Shown: positions 1-9,261, counted from the stretch's first letter. The stretch is 64,000 nt of DNA from Streptomyces formicae (GCF_022647665.1 NZ_CP071872.1:2790001-2854000); one strand, 5' to 3'. Numbers and translations are program-made. The notes: generated by a model from the sequence alone, not told the origin.

Positions 1-40
1 CCGCCGGCTCCGCCCGTACCACCCCACAGGAACCCTCGTC

Positions 41-646
41 ATGACCCTGCCCCGACAGACCGCCCCCCGCCCGGACGAGTCCGTGCCGACCGTGCAGACC
101 GTGCGGCCCGTACGGCTGCCCGAGGACCGGCGCCACATGATCCGCCGGCGCTGGGTGACCGCGATCGTCATCGTGCTGCTCATCGGCATCCCGGCCGGTT
201 ACCTGGTGATCTCCGCGGAGCAGAGCCGCCGCAGCGGTCTGGACAAGGAGCGGGAGTCCTCGGCCACCGGGATGCGCGAGCACTGGCCGTCCAAGATGAA
301 GCGCCGCGTCTTCGAGGTGCCCATCCCCGCGAAGTCGACCGAGGTCGCCTACTACGAGACCTCCAACTGGAAGTCCAGCCGGCTCTACGTCACCTTCCGC
401 ACCACCGCGGCCGGGCTCGACACCTTCCTCACCAAGGTCGGCACCAACCGCTCCGAGCTCAGGACCGGTGAGGTGAGCATCGGACACCGCGACGCCGACA
501 CCGCCGGCTGGACGTTCGAGCCGGAATCCGCCTGGTCGGGCATCACGCACCAGCAGAAGGCCCCCCGGCCGACGCAGGACATCACCGCCGATCTGTCCGA
601 TCCGTCCTCGCCCAAGGTCTTCGTCGTCTCGACTGCGACCCCCTGA
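41..646 (+). CDS. single-pass membrane protein, unknown function
   Basis: Predicted 201-residue protein of unknown function. A basic N-terminal tail (RRRW at about residue 35) is followed by one strongly hydrophobic segment at about residues 40-56 (VTAIVIVLLIGIPAGYLVIS). The remainder is a soluble, probably extracytoplasmic domain without Cys. The start is supported by AGGAA about eight bases before the ATG. A strong hairpin terminator lies just downstream, so this gene closes a transcription unit that begins outside the window. I recognise no family motif. Streptomyces genomes contain many such one-pass proteins. Confidence 0.75.
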   Translation: MTLPRQTAPRPDESVPTVQTVRPVRLPEDRRHMIRRRWVTAIVIVLLIGIPAGYLVISAEQSRRSGLDKERESSATGMREHWPSKMKRRVFEVPIPAKSTEVAYYETSNWKSSRLYVTFRTTAAGLDTFLTKVGTNRSELRTGEVSIGHRDADTAGWTFEPESAWSGITHQQKAPRPTQDITADLSDPSSPKVFVVSTATP

Positions 647-666
647 CCCGGAACCCGACGCCCGAC

Positions 667-698
667 GAAGCCCCGCCGGAATGGACCGGCGGGGCTTC
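667..698 (+). terminator. hairpin terminator
   Basis: Perfect 13-bp inverted repeat (GAAGCCCCGCCGG and its complement) around a six-base loop, 20 bases after the stop of the membrane protein gene. It has no long T-run, which is normal for actinomycete terminators. Confidence 0.85.
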
Positions 699-861
699 TG
701 CAGCTCACGAGCCTCGGAAAAGAGCCGGTGGCGCAGGCCGGGGCAGATCCGGGGCCAGGTGTGGAGAGCGCGGGGCCGGGGAACCCGTAACCGGTCGCGA
801 TCTCCCAGGGCGGTCGGCCCTTCGTGGCCGCGCCCTCGAACCGGACGGAGGCTCACCCCCG

Positions 862-1752
862 ATGGCTGGACCCATCACCGCAGGGGCGGACGGATCACCG
901 GAAAGCCTGGCCGCCGTGCGCTGGGCCGCCCGCGAAGCCGTGCTCCGCGGTCTCCCGCTCCGTATCGTGCACGCCTGGCTGTGGCAACCTCTGGACGTGC
1001 CGATCGTCCAGGACAAGGAGGCACAGGCCGTGTCGGCCGAACGCCTGGTGCGCGAGGCGGGGGCGGAGGTGTCCGCGCGCTACCCCGACCTGCCGGTCAC
1101 CACCGAGGTGCTCCCGGAAACGGCGGTCGCCGCACTGCTGGGCGAGGCCGAGCGGTCCCGGATGCTGGTGCTCGGCTCGCGGGGGCACGGCACACTCGTC
1201 GGCTTCCTGGTCGGCTCGTACGGCCAGCAGGTGATCGCCTCCGCCGAGTGCCCCGTCGTCTCGGTCCGGGCCCCGGCCGGCGACGCCGAGGTCACGGAGG
1301 AGTCGCAGCCGCAGGCCGGCGACGAGATCGTCGTGGGCCAGCAGGGCTCGGCGGAGGACAGCGCCGCGGTGCTGGGCTTCGCCTTCGAGACCGCGGCCGC
1401 GCACGGCGCCCCGGTGCGTGCGGTACGGGCATGGAGCCTGCCGCCCTTCTTCGCCTACAGTCCCGGGACGCTGCGCCTGGTCGACGAGGCCGGCGGCCTG
1501 GAGCCGTACGAGAAGCAGGCGTTGGGCCAGGCACTCGCCCCGTGGCGGGAGCGCTTTCCCGACGTGCCGGTGACCGAGCACGTCGAGATCGGCAGCGCGG
1601 GGCAGGTGCTGCTGTCGGCGGTCTCCCGGGCCCGGTTGCTCGTGGTGGGCCGCCGGGCCCGCCGCTCCGCCATCGGCATGCGCATCGGGTCCGTCGCTCA
1701 CGCCTCGTTGCACCACGCGCCCTGCCCCGTGGCGGTCGTACCCCACGCCTGA
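862..1752 (+). CDS. tandem-domain universal stress protein
   Basis: 296 residues with two UspA domains in tandem. Each begins with a beta strand carrying an acidic/GS nucleotide site (ITAGADGSPES near residue 5; EIVVGQQGS near 155) and ends with the G-2x-G-9x-G(S/T)-type ATP-binding loop: GSRGHGTLVGFLVGS near residue 112 is clear, while the second copy (GRRARRSAIGMRIGSVAH) is less canonical. UspA proteins are cytoplasmic and bind ATP during stress, hypoxia or dormancy. GGAGG lies about ten bases before the ATG. It stands alone, between a terminator upstream and a convergent MazG-like gene. Confidence 0.92.
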   Translation: MAGPITAGADGSPESLAAVRWAAREAVLRGLPLRIVHAWLWQPLDVPIVQDKEAQAVSAERLVREAGAEVSARYPDLPVTTEVLPETAVAALLGEAERSRMLVLGSRGHGTLVGFLVGSYGQQVIASAECPVVSVRAPAGDAEVTEESQPQAGDEIVVGQQGSAEDSAAVLGFAFETAAAHGAPVRAVRAWSLPPFFAYSPGTLRLVDEAGGLEPYEKQALGQALAPWRERFPDVPVTEHVEIGSAGQVLLSAVSRARLLVVGRRARRSAIGMRIGSVAHASLHHAPCPVAVVPHA

Positions 1753-1856
1753 CCGAGGTGCCCGCGGCTGGCCCGGAGGGCCTGGTGCCGCTCGCGGCCC
1801 GCGCTCCGACCTGTGGCCATCGCACGATCTTCAGGAGTCCACACCACCCCCAGGAC

Positions 1857-2237
1857 TCAACTCTTTTGTCCCATCGTCGAGTTGTGGACCGTGACGGTTC
1901 GCTGGGCGGTGGTCGCATCCTCTGCCTCGCTCAGATCCCGAGCGGCGATGCGCTTCATGTGCCGTGCGAACACCGCCGCGGCCTCGGGGTTCATCCGGAT
2001 CAACGCGACCATTCCGGTGACGATGACGTCGCAGACCTCGGACTCGACGTCCTCCCAGGTATGGGAGTGACCTTTGCGAGGGTTCTGCCCCATGGCCCCG
2101 ATCACCGCCTCGGCGACCTCGCCCGCCTCCTCCTGGATCTTGAGCAGCTGCAGGAGAATCCGCTGCTCGCGAGGGAGTGTGGAGTGGTCCTCCAGGCGAC
2201 CGGCAAGGCGGGCGATCGTCTGCCAGGTATCAGTCAC
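1857..2237 (-). CDS. MazG-like nucleotide pyrophosphohydrolase
   Basis: About 126 residues, all-alpha, with the MazG/all-alpha NTP pyrophosphatase signature: an EEAGEVAEAV helix followed about 25 residues later by EVCDVIVTGM, which together give the E-E-x-x-E and E-x-x-D magnesium ligands. Such enzymes hydrolyse (d)NTPs to (d)NMP plus pyrophosphate and act as housecleaning enzymes. I chose the GTG at 2237 because GGAG precedes it by about six bases; an ATG at 2249 (four codons longer) has no ribosome site. It follows the ABC transporter gene by about 90 bases on the same strand and could be co-transcribed with it. Confidence 0.82.
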   Translation of the reverse strand: MTDTWQTIARLAGRLEDHSTLPREQRILLQLLKIQEEAGEVAEAVIGAMGQNPRKGHSHTWEDVESEVCDVIVTGMVALIRMNPEAAAVFARHMKRIAARDLSEAEDATTAQRTVTVHNSTMGQKS

Positions 2238-2326
2238 GTGCGTCTCCATTCGGTTTTGTGCGGTGCGGAGAGGTGCAGAGCGCCCCTGCGCCGGTACGGA
2301 TGAGAGCCGGAGGCACCTCACAGGCG

Positions 2327-4216
2327 TCACCGGTCCTTGGCCAGGGCGACGAGCTCTGCGAACAAGCCTCCGGCACTCACCAGGTCCTCGTACCTGCCGT
2401 GTTCGATGACTCGGCCTTTGTCCATGACAAGGATGCGGTCGGCGAGCCGGGCGTTCTCCAGCTGATGGGTGACGACGATCGTCATGCGCTCGGCCGCGAT
2501 CCGCTTGATCTCCAGGAAGATCGCGTGCTCACCGCGGGCGTCCATCTGTGAGGTCGGCTCATCCAAGATCAAGAGTGGGGTCTGCCTGTAGAGCGCTCGG
2601 CCGCACACGAGTCGCTGCCACTGCCCTCCTGACAGTTCGGCGCCACCCCACAGCTCCTTGGCGAGGAGGGTGTCGAGCTGCCGGGGCAGCTTCTCGATCG
2701 CTTCGCGCATACCGACGGCGTCGACGACGTCCCACACCGGGCCATCGTCGTACGTCCTGGGCTGGCCGAGTGTGATGTTCTCGCGGGTGCGCAGGGGCCA
2801 GCAGGCGAACCCCTGCGGGACGAGCGCGGTGCGTTTCCACACGGCGTCGGGGGCGGCCTCGGCGAGGTCGACGGTGTCCCACAGGACGCGGCCCTTGCCG
2901 GCGAGGAGGATGCCGGTGATGAGCTTGGCCAGGGTCGACTTGCCCGAGCCGTTTTCGCCCACGATGGCCAGGATCTCGCCGCGGCGCAGCGTGAGCGATA
3001 CCCCGGCGACGGCCGGTTCCTCCTTGCCGGGGTATTGGTACACGACCTCCTCGAGGCGGATCTCGTCCACGCGTTCCGGGATGGTCAACTCCCCGCGTTC
3101 GGGAGAGCGTTCACGGGCCATGTCGAGGAAGGACCGCATGTCGGCCAGGTAGAGCGAGGTGTGGAACATCGCGGCGCCGTGGATGACGAACTGGGAGAGC
3201 GAAGCCAGTGTGGTCTGGACGGCAACCACGGCGGTGGCAGCGACGGGCAGGGCGACCCGGCCGGTGGTGGCCAGCCAGGCGAGGGTGGTCCAGGTGCCCA
3301 GCAGGAAGATCCCGCCCAGGGCGCTGGTGGCCAGGACGATGCGGAGCATCCGCGGGGCCGCGGTCAGAGTGCGCTGGTCGATCCGGTCGGACAGGGCGCG
3401 ATACCAGTAGATGAGGTAGCCGGTCATGCCGTTGGCGCGGACCTCGTCGCCGTAGCGGGAGTAGGTGGCCCACCAGCGCATCATGGAGCGTACGTTGCGA
3501 TCGCCGACGTTGAGGTAGTGGGTCTCGTAGTCGACGCGTGCGGACAGCACGGCCCCGGCGCCGGCCGGGAGCACGGCCAGCAGGAGCAGAGGCAACATCA
3601 ACGGGTGCAGCGCCGTGATGACGCTGCTCGCGGCGATCATGCGGATCAGGGCGGACATGAACCGCTGGGCGTCCTGCACCATCGTCCGGGTCCGGGTGAC
3701 GCCGACTTCGGCGGCCTCCTGCCGGTCGGCGAATCCGTCCTCGCCGTACGCGGACGACTCCACGCGGCATACGGCGGCGACGAGGGCAATGTCCGCTTCG
3801 GTCATCAGCAGAGGTGTGATCCGCCCGTCGGCGTAGGAGGACACGGCGCTGCTGATTCTGCCGATGCCCGCAGCCGCCGTCACCACGACCAGTGCAGGAA
3901 CTGCGGCATGCAGACGCTCGGAGACTGTGCCGGTGGCGAGGATGTGTGTCATCGCCTGAGCAGTGAAGGTGAGGACGACGGCGGCCGCGATGCCGGTGAG
4001 GAACTGGCAGACGAGGAGCAGCGCGACGCCGGTCCTGTCCGCGGCCCACGCCATCCGCGCGGTGTGCCCGAGCACGGAGGGAAGGCGCCGGCACATGGCC
4101 CCGAAACTGGCGTCGGCCAGCGGGTTCTTCCCGTACTTACCCTCGAAGGTGATGGTGGCCGGGGGCGGAGGGGGAGGCGTCTTCGCGTTTGCGGTCGAGG
4201 CGTCAGTCACAGTCAC
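2327..4216 (-). CDS. ABC transporter, fused permease and ATPase (exporter type)
   Basis: About 629 residues. The start is the GTG at 4216, preceded by AAGGAG at eight bases; longer upstream readings lack coding character. An N-terminal Pro-rich segment (PPPPPP near residue 12) leads into a six-helix ABC membrane domain (about residues 60-350). The ATPase domain has Walker A GENGSGKST, signature LSGGQWQR, Walker B LLILDEPTS and switch histidine VTHQL. As a half-transporter it should work as a homodimer. The substrate is not evident. Neighbours are a MazG-like enzyme downstream and a pcaL scrap upstream on the other strand, which do not help assign a substrate. It could export a peptide or lipid-like compound. 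Confidence 0.9.
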   Translation of the reverse strand: MTVTDASTANAKTPPPPPPATITFEGKYGKNPLADASFGAMCRRLPSVLGHTARMAWAADRTGVALLLVCQFLTGIAAAVVLTFTAQAMTHILATGTVSERLHAAVPALVVVTAAAGIGRISSAVSSYADGRITPLLMTEADIALVAAVCRVESSAYGEDGFADRQEAAEVGVTRTRTMVQDAQRFMSALIRMIAASSVITALHPLMLPLLLLAVLPAGAGAVLSARVDYETHYLNVGDRNVRSMMRWWATYSRYGDEVRANGMTGYLIYWYRALSDRIDQRTLTAAPRMLRIVLATSALGGIFLLGTWTTLAWLATTGRVALPVAATAVVAVQTTLASLSQFVIHGAAMFHTSLYLADMRSFLDMARERSPERGELTIPERVDEIRLEEVVYQYPGKEEPAVAGVSLTLRRGEILAIVGENGSGKSTLAKLITGILLAGKGRVLWDTVDLAEAAPDAVWKRTALVPQGFACWPLRTRENITLGQPRTYDDGPVWDVVDAVGMREAIEKLPRQLDTLLAKELWGGAELSGGQWQRLVCGRALYRQTPLLILDEPTSQMDARGEHAIFLEIKRIAAERMTIVVTHQLENARLADRILVMDKGRVIEHGRYEDLVSAGGLFAELVALAKDR

Positions 4217-4485
4217 CTGCGCTTCTCCTTGGGGCCGGCGCCGCACCTGTATGGCTCGGCAGTGCACGGCATAACGACGCGCCGCGAGATTCGAACGCGC
4301 TCGATTCCGGACGCGGCGGGGGCCTTGAGACGCAAGGGGTCGAACGCGTGGACGCCCTGATGGGGCCGCCCTCGGGCGGTGAGGATTGGCCGAATCGCCG
4401 ACCTCTGAAACGCCTGTGACGAATGAGGTTTCCAGGGGGACCCGGAGGCACTGCTGGAAATTGTGCGATGTGGGAGCGCGAGCGG

Positions 4486-4605
4486 GTGAGCGAGACGCAG
4501 ACGCAGATGCCCCCGAAGAGCCTTCAGTACCGGATCGACGGCCCTGACGACGCACCCGTTCTCGTCCTCGGGTCCTCGCTCGGTACCACCTGGCACATGT
4601 CGTAG
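4486..4605 (+). pseudogene. 5' fragment of 3-oxoadipate enol-lactonase gene (pcaD/pcaL type)
   Basis: The first 39 codons, from the GTG at 4486, match the conserved opening of PcaD/PcaL alpha/beta-hydrolases (LQYRIDGPDDAPVLVLGSSL, then GTTWHM). The frame stops exactly where the oxyanion-hole region should continue. The nucleophile Ser, the catalytic Asp/His and any carboxymuconolactone decarboxylase domain are absent, so the fragment cannot be active. It is the abrupt relic of a beta-ketoadipate pathway gene, cut by a rearrangement near 4603. No other pca gene is visible in the window. Confidence 0.8.
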
Positions 4606-5040
4606 AAACCGTCCACGGGCGTCCAGCCGTCGGCCTGCTCCGACGGGGTCCTGCGTCGTCGTGCAGTTGGTCGAGACGGATCGGGGCTTGCACCATCCGT
4701 CCCGGTGGCGACACAGCGATGACGGAAAGCTGTGCGTCCGCAGCCGGGTGCTGCCCAGGGAACACCGCAAGACCTCACGACCCGCCTCAACACCCAGTAT
4801 TGGGAACACTGCTCATCTCAGGCATCCGGCAGCCGACCAGGACACCCCCGCCGACTGGCTGGCGTGACCCTCGAGTGTCACTGGGCGTACGCGCGTCCTG
4901 CGATCCGGCAGTCGCCAGGCATGGTACGAACGCACGGTGAGCGTCATCCTCCTGACCGGCCCGGAGATGAGTGGTCGTCCAGGCCCCGCTGCTCGCGGAG
5001 CGGCCGGTCTCGCCAAGCCGCTACGTATCCAGGAGGGGAG
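4606..5040. other. gene-poor stretch between pcaL fragment and histidine kinase
   Basis: No supported gene on either strand. The left edge is the breakpoint of the pcaL fragment. The last bases carry AGGAGGGGAG, the ribosome site of the downstream kinase gene, whose promoter should lie here. Confidence 0.5.
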
Positions 5041-6237
5041 ATGACCACTCGCCGTCTGCCGGCCCCGTTGCTGGATGCCGTTCTCGTCGGGGCCTCGATG
5101 CTCGACGTCTGGGCCCATGCCGGCGACCACGAACCGCTGCGCCTGGCCTGCGCCCTGGCCGCCGCGTCCTCCCTTCTCCTACGCCACCGCTGGCCCCTGT
5201 TCACCTTCCTGGTCACCCTCGTCGCCGTGCAGCTCGCCGATGCGATCATCGCCGCGCTGGTCGCGCTCTACACGCTCGCCGCATCGACCCGCCAGCGCGT
5301 TCTGCTGGGTTTCTGCGCGCTGGCGTTGACGATCAGCGACGTGACCTCGTGGCCGTCCCCGGCCTTCGACCTGTCGGACCCCTCGGCCTTCGTCACACTG
5401 GGCTACACGGCGGCGACTGCGGCCGCTCCCGTCTTTCTCGGCCAGCTCGCCCAGACCCGGCGCGAACTGTCGCTGCGCCTCGCCGAGATCTCCGAAGCGC
5501 GAGAACACGAGCAGATTCTGATCGCCCAGAACGCCCTGGCCAAGGAGCGTGCACAACTCGCCCGCGAGATGCATGACGTGGTCTCGCACCAGGTCAGCCT
5601 CATCGCCGTACGAGCCGGAACCCTTCAGGTCGACGCCCAGGACCCGGGGGTCAGGGAGGCTGCGGCCGCGATCCGAGGGCTCAGCACGCAGACCCTCGAC
5701 GAGCTTCGGCAGATGGTCAATGTCCTGCGGGGCTCGGAGGGCCGCCCCATGGAGCTGAGCCCGCAACCGTCCTTGGTGGATCTGCAGCGGTTGGTCGACA
5801 ACAGCGGCATCGAGGTCGAGTTGCACACGAACCTCCGATCCGGGCCATCAATCGATCCCGGGACCGATGCCGCGTCGGGCCTGCAGCCGGACCAGACGAC
5901 CGGCCGCTTCGACAGCCTGCCGCCGCCGGTTCAACGTGCCGTCTATCGCACCGTCCAGGAGGCGCTCACCAACGTACGCAAGCACGCGTCCGGCGCCACC
6001 GCGACGGTCCGGATCCACCGTGAGGGCGCGACCGTCCACGTCACAGTCACCAACACCGCCCCCACTCGGCCCGCACTGTCCCTCCCCAGCGCGCACTACG
6101 GTCTGTTGGGCCTCCGCCAGCGCGCCGAACTCCTCGGCGGCACCGTCACCTCCGGCCCGACGGCCGCCGGCGGCTACGAGCTTCGCCTGGAGCTTCCAGT
6201 GGAGCGGGACCATCCGCAATCCGACTCGGCCCCCTGA
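5041..6237 (+). CDS. two-component sensor histidine kinase (HisKA_3, NarL-type partner)
   Basis: 398 residues from the ATG at 5041, directly behind AGGAGGGGAG. Residues 8-135 form four or five membrane helices with very short loops. A coiled segment follows (residues 138-172), then a HisKA_3 dimerisation helix with phospho-acceptor His178 in AREMHDVVSHQVSLI, then HATPase_c with N-box QEALTNVRKHA and G-box YGLLGLRQRAELLGG. Such kinases phosphorylate NarL/LuxR-type regulators, and these are nearly always adjacent. Here no response regulator follows: the next gene is a broken ZIP-like gene on the opposite strand, starting only four bases away. The kinase is therefore an orphan, perhaps because its partner was lost. 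Confidence 0.93.
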   Translation: MTTRRLPAPLLDAVLVGASMLDVWAHAGDHEPLRLACALAAASSLLLRHRWPLFTFLVTLVAVQLADAIIAALVALYTLAASTRQRVLLGFCALALTISDVTSWPSPAFDLSDPSAFVTLGYTAATAAAPVFLGQLAQTRRELSLRLAEISEAREHEQILIAQNALAKERAQLAREMHDVVSHQVSLIAVRAGTLQVDAQDPGVREAAAAIRGLSTQTLDELRQMVNVLRGSEGRPMELSPQPSLVDLQRLVDNSGIEVELHTNLRSGPSIDPGTDAASGLQPDQTTGRFDSLPPPVQRAVYRTVQEALTNVRKHASGATATVRIHREGATVHVTVTNTAPTRPALSLPSAHYGLLGLRQRAELLGGTVTSGPTAAGGYELRLELPVERDHPQSDSAP

Positions 6238-6241
6238 GACC

Positions 6242-6649
6242 TCAGAAGCCAGGTCGGCCGGATGACTCGTGCGGGTGTCGAGCCGGGCAGGGATCGCTCG
6301 CGGCGTGCACCAGCAGCGCCGCCACCACGGCGAACGAGGCGGTCAGGGCCAGAGTCGCCCCCTCGATGAACTGGTGCAGGGCGAGTCCGGATACCGCGCT
6401 GATGCCACTGGCGCGGCCCGGGTCGCACGGGCAGCCGATGCGGACCACCGCGCCCCTGACCGCGTACGAGGCGAGCGCGGTGACCGGCGCCGCCCACAAC
6501 GGCACACCAGCCTCGTGCGCCTCGTCCCAGGCGTCGGGCAGAAGGTGGAGAACGGCGATGGTCAGCAAGGCCGCTGCGGGAGTGCTGCTGCCCCGTAAAT
6601 CAACGTCCTTCGGCCCCAAACCAGCACCCGGTCTCGTCCTGCGCGTCAT
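6242..6649 (-). pseudogene. truncated ZIP-family metal transporter
   Basis: The frame encodes about 135 residues, of which residues 25-115 look like the middle of a ZIP transporter: LLTIAVLHLLPDAWDEAHEAG (a ZIP TM2-like end) and ALHQFIEGATLALTASFAV, carrying the H-x-x-x-E-G metal motif of TM4. The first helix and the C-terminal half (TM5-TM8 with the second metal motif) are missing, and the tail after LLVHAA is unrelated. ZIP proteins import divalent metals, but this remnant is unlikely to work. It marks the left edge of the metal-handling island. Confidence 0.6.
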
Positions 6650-6724
6650 CGACGCCCGTAGGTGAACCCACCGTCAACACCTCCTTCCCACCGCGTCCAG
6701 CGCCGTCATCTCGACATGCTCACC

Positions 6725-6930
6725 CTGGTCGGGCGCCCTGCGCGAGTACAGCGCCACGATCGTGCATCACGACACGCCTGGCGTGCACTGCCTGCCGGGG
6801 TGCTCGCGTCGCATCGTCGTGACGAGCGGTGCGCTTGATGTTCTGTCCGCGGAACAGCTCCGGGCCGTGCTCGAACACGAGCGAGCCTATATTGCGGGTC
6901 GGCATCACCTCTTCCACGCGCGGCAGTCAA
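6725..6930 (+). pseudogene. M56/M48-type membrane metallopeptidase fragment (BlaR1-like)
   Basis: A short in-frame stretch reads like the catalytic region of M56 peptidases: VHHDTPGVHCLPGCSRRIVV, then TSGALDVLSAEQLRAVLEHE, then RAYIAGRHHL. The zinc helix HExxH appears as HERAY, so the second His is lost. No membrane helices flank it and the match ends near 6928. M56 proteins usually pair with a BlaI-type repressor, and none is here. The remaining bases to 7139 hold nothing recognisable. Confidence 0.6.
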
Positions 6931-7139
6931 GGGGGGTTCGAGCCTGCTGCTCGTCGCATGCGGACCTGTGGTCGGCTGACCCTGCGGGCTGACTCTGTCG
7001 CTGCCCGGGGTCCGCCTCGTGCTCGGCTGCGGTGACCTGCTGTCCGTCAACTGGGCCTGGGTCCAGGAGCGTTCGCGAGAGAGGGCCCGCGCCGTCGGTA
7101 CGGGCCCCCACCTCATGGCACACCCATGCCGGCTCGCGG

Positions 7140-8717
7140 CTACTTGAGATAGCCGAGGACGGTCATCATTCCGGATTCGGCGTGGTAGACGTTGTGGCAG
7201 TGGATCATCCACAGACCCGGATTGTCGGCCTCGAAGTCGACGTCCAGGGTCTTGCCCGGCAGAACGATCGCGGTGTCCTTGCGCGGCCCGCCGCCCGTAA
7301 GGGCAAAGGTGTGGCCGTGCAGGTGCATGGGGTGCCACATCTCGGTGTCGTTGACGAAGGACAGCCGTACGCGCTCGCCCACGCGGACCGGGTACCTCTG
7401 GCCCGGGTCGTATTTCTTGCCGTTGATGGCCCAGTCGTACTTCGTCATGCCGCCGGTGAGCTTGAACGTGATCGTGCGGTCAGGCTTGCCGGGCTTCAGG
7501 CGGACTGCCTCGGCCGCCTTCAGCTGACCTGCCTGGAGCACCCTCCCGTCGAGTTCCTTCGGGCGGACGTACGGGGCAGGCGCCGCGCCTGCGCCCGTGC
7601 GCAGGGTCGCCATCCCGTTCTGCATCTTGCCCTCGGCGAGTGCGGTGAGCGGGAAGACACCGCTCTTCGCGGTGACCAGCACGTCGTAGCGTTCGCCCAT
7701 GCCGAGGAGCAGAGCATCCGTTTCGGCGTGTTCGACCGGGAATCCGTCGGTGTGGGTGACGGTCATCGTGTGGCCGCCGAGGGCGACGCGGAAGGCGGTG
7801 TCTCCGCCCGCGTTGATGATGCGCAGGCGGATGCGGTCGCCCGGCTTGGCCTGGAACGTTTGCGGGTCGTCGGACGTACGGCCGTTGACCAGGTAGTACG
7901 GGTAGGCGACGTCGCCCGTGTCGCCGCCGAGGAGATCGCTGGGGGCGCCCGTCATCATCCGGGGTGGGCCTGACGGCTTGGGGGAGGGTGACTTTTTGGT
8001 GGTCATCGACATGTCGCCCATGTCGTGGCCGCCGTGGTCCATGCCGCCCATGCCCTTGCTGAGCTCGGCGAGGACGGCGTCCGGGGTGCTGCCGTCAACC
8101 CCGTCGACCCAGTCGTCGAGGAGGACGACCCACTCCTTGTCGTACTTCAGCGGCTCCTTGGGGTCCTCGACGATGAGTGGGGCGTACAGGCCGCGGTCCT
8201 GCTGGACGCCGGAATGCGGGTGGAACCAGTAGGTGCCGGGGTGGGTCACCGCGAAGCGGTAGTCGAAGGACGCGCCCGGCTTGATCGGACGCTGGGTCAG
8301 GCCGGGCACGCCGTCCATGTTGTTGCGCATCGCCAGGCCGTGCCAGTGGATGGAGGTGGCCTGCGGCAGGTGGTTGGCGAGGGTGAGGGCGAGCGTGTCG
8401 CCCGCAGTGACACGGACCTCCTGGCCCGGCAGTCGGTCCCCGTACGCCCAGGACCCGACGGTGCGGCCGCCGAGATCGAGCGAGGTTTCGACGGCCGTGA
8501 GCTTCACCTTCCGCTCGGGGCCCGGCTTCCGCTTGGCCTCGACGTCGGCGGCCTCCTGGCCGTCAGGGGTCACATAGCCCTCGGGGGCGGTCGATGAACC
8601 GGCGCCATGGCCGGAATGGCCCATGCCGTTCATGGCGCCGGAGCAGGCGCTCAGCAGTCCGCCGCCGGCGACGGCGAGACCTGTGCCGAGCACGGCGCGG
8701 CGGTTGGGTGTGCGCAT
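7140..8717 (-). CDS. secreted multicopper oxidase (three-domain, Tat lipoprotein)
   Basis: 525 residues. The ATG at 8717 has GAGGTG nine bases upstream. The N-terminus combines a Tat-like NRRAVLG motif with a lipobox LLSAC (Cys25), so the folded, copper-loaded protein is probably exported by Tat and lipid-anchored. All four copper clusters of laccase/CueO-type oxidases are present: HWHG, WFHPHSG, HPMHLHGHTF and the T1/T2/T3 motif HCHNVYHAESGMM with the axial Met. A Met/His-rich insert (MGGMDHGGHDMGDMSM) lies in the middle, as in copper-detoxifying cuprous oxidases. The family couples oxidation of Cu(I) or phenols to reduction of oxygen. It follows the DUF6153 gene by 83 bases and shares its copper-operator-like promoter. 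Confidence 0.95.
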   Translation of the reverse strand: MRTPNRRAVLGTGLAVAGGGLLSACSGAMNGMGHSGHGAGSSTAPEGYVTPDGQEAADVEAKRKPGPERKVKLTAVETSLDLGGRTVGSWAYGDRLPGQEVRVTAGDTLALTLANHLPQATSIHWHGLAMRNNMDGVPGLTQRPIKPGASFDYRFAVTHPGTYWFHPHSGVQQDRGLYAPLIVEDPKEPLKYDKEWVVLLDDWVDGVDGSTPDAVLAELSKGMGGMDHGGHDMGDMSMTTKKSPSPKPSGPPRMMTGAPSDLLGGDTGDVAYPYYLVNGRTSDDPQTFQAKPGDRIRLRIINAGGDTAFRVALGGHTMTVTHTDGFPVEHAETDALLLGMGERYDVLVTAKSGVFPLTALAEGKMQNGMATLRTGAGAAPAPYVRPKELDGRVLQAGQLKAAEAVRLKPGKPDRTITFKLTGGMTKYDWAINGKKYDPGQRYPVRVGERVRLSFVNDTEMWHPMHLHGHTFALTGGGPRKDTAIVLPGKTLDVDFEADNPGLWMIHCHNVYHAESGMMTVLGYLK

Positions 8718-8800
8718 GAGTGAGTGCACCTCGTATCGGTGTCGATGCGTGCAGGAGTTGGCGCCTATGCCGTTCCATGACGGAGCGGCCGGGCGCCGTC

Positions 8801-9223
8801 CTATAGGCGCAGCACCGACAGCTGTGCGAGGAGAGTCCGGCGGCTGCCCGGCGGCGGGATTGGCCACGCCGCGTGCGACAGCCGTGCGAGAGCGGAGATG
8901 ATCAGGTCTGCGGGCTGGCGCGAGAGGGCTCCGGCGGCCGGCAGCGCGATGGCCCACACGGTGAGTACGGCCAAGCAGACGGACATCGGGTCCATCCCAC
9001 CGAGAGGGGCCGGAACGTCGGCCTGAGGCGAGTGGGTCGCTGTCGGCTCCAGGGCATGGTCCGCGAATCCGGTCGCGGCGGCCATGACGCTGCTGCCGGG
9101 CATGTGCGAGGAGTTGTGCTCGACGGGGTGGCCGAGGGTGTGCATCGTGACGATGCCGAACAACAGCGCGGCGAGCAGCAGTACCCTGCCGCACCAAGCG
9201 GCGGCCCTACGCTGTCCGCTCAT
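8801..9223 (-). CDS. DUF6153 family membrane protein
   Basis: 140 residues. One hydrophobic N-terminal segment (LLLAALLFGIVTMHTLGHPV) is followed by a His/Met-bearing extracytoplasmic stretch (EHNSSHMPG), then GGMDPMSVCLAVLTVWAIAL, which may form a second helix. This layout matches DUF6153, a small actinomycete family usually found beside copper genes. It is the first gene of an apparent operon with the multicopper oxidase, and a copper-operator-like palindrome lies about 40 bases before its start. A role in periplasmic copper binding is an inference from context. Confidence 0.75.
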   Translation of the reverse strand: MSGQRRAAAWCGRVLLLAALLFGIVTMHTLGHPVEHNSSHMPGSSVMAAATGFADHALEPTATHSPQADVPAPLGGMDPMSVCLAVLTVWAIALPAAGALSRQPADLIISALARLSHAAWPIPPPGSRRTLLAQLSVLRL

Positions 9224-9261
9224 CGCATCCCTCTGAAGCCCAGGACTGACAGGCTCGCACT

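Noticed and set aside
681..2303. Long plus-strand open frame (about 540 codons) across the stress-protein gene and beyond
   Set aside because: It is the out-of-frame shadow of the Usp and MazG-like genes; Arg/Gly/Pro-rich composition and no motifs.
6930..6970. GGTTCGAGCC-like T-arm that could hint at a tRNA
   Set aside because: No acceptor, D or anticodon stem can be folded around it.
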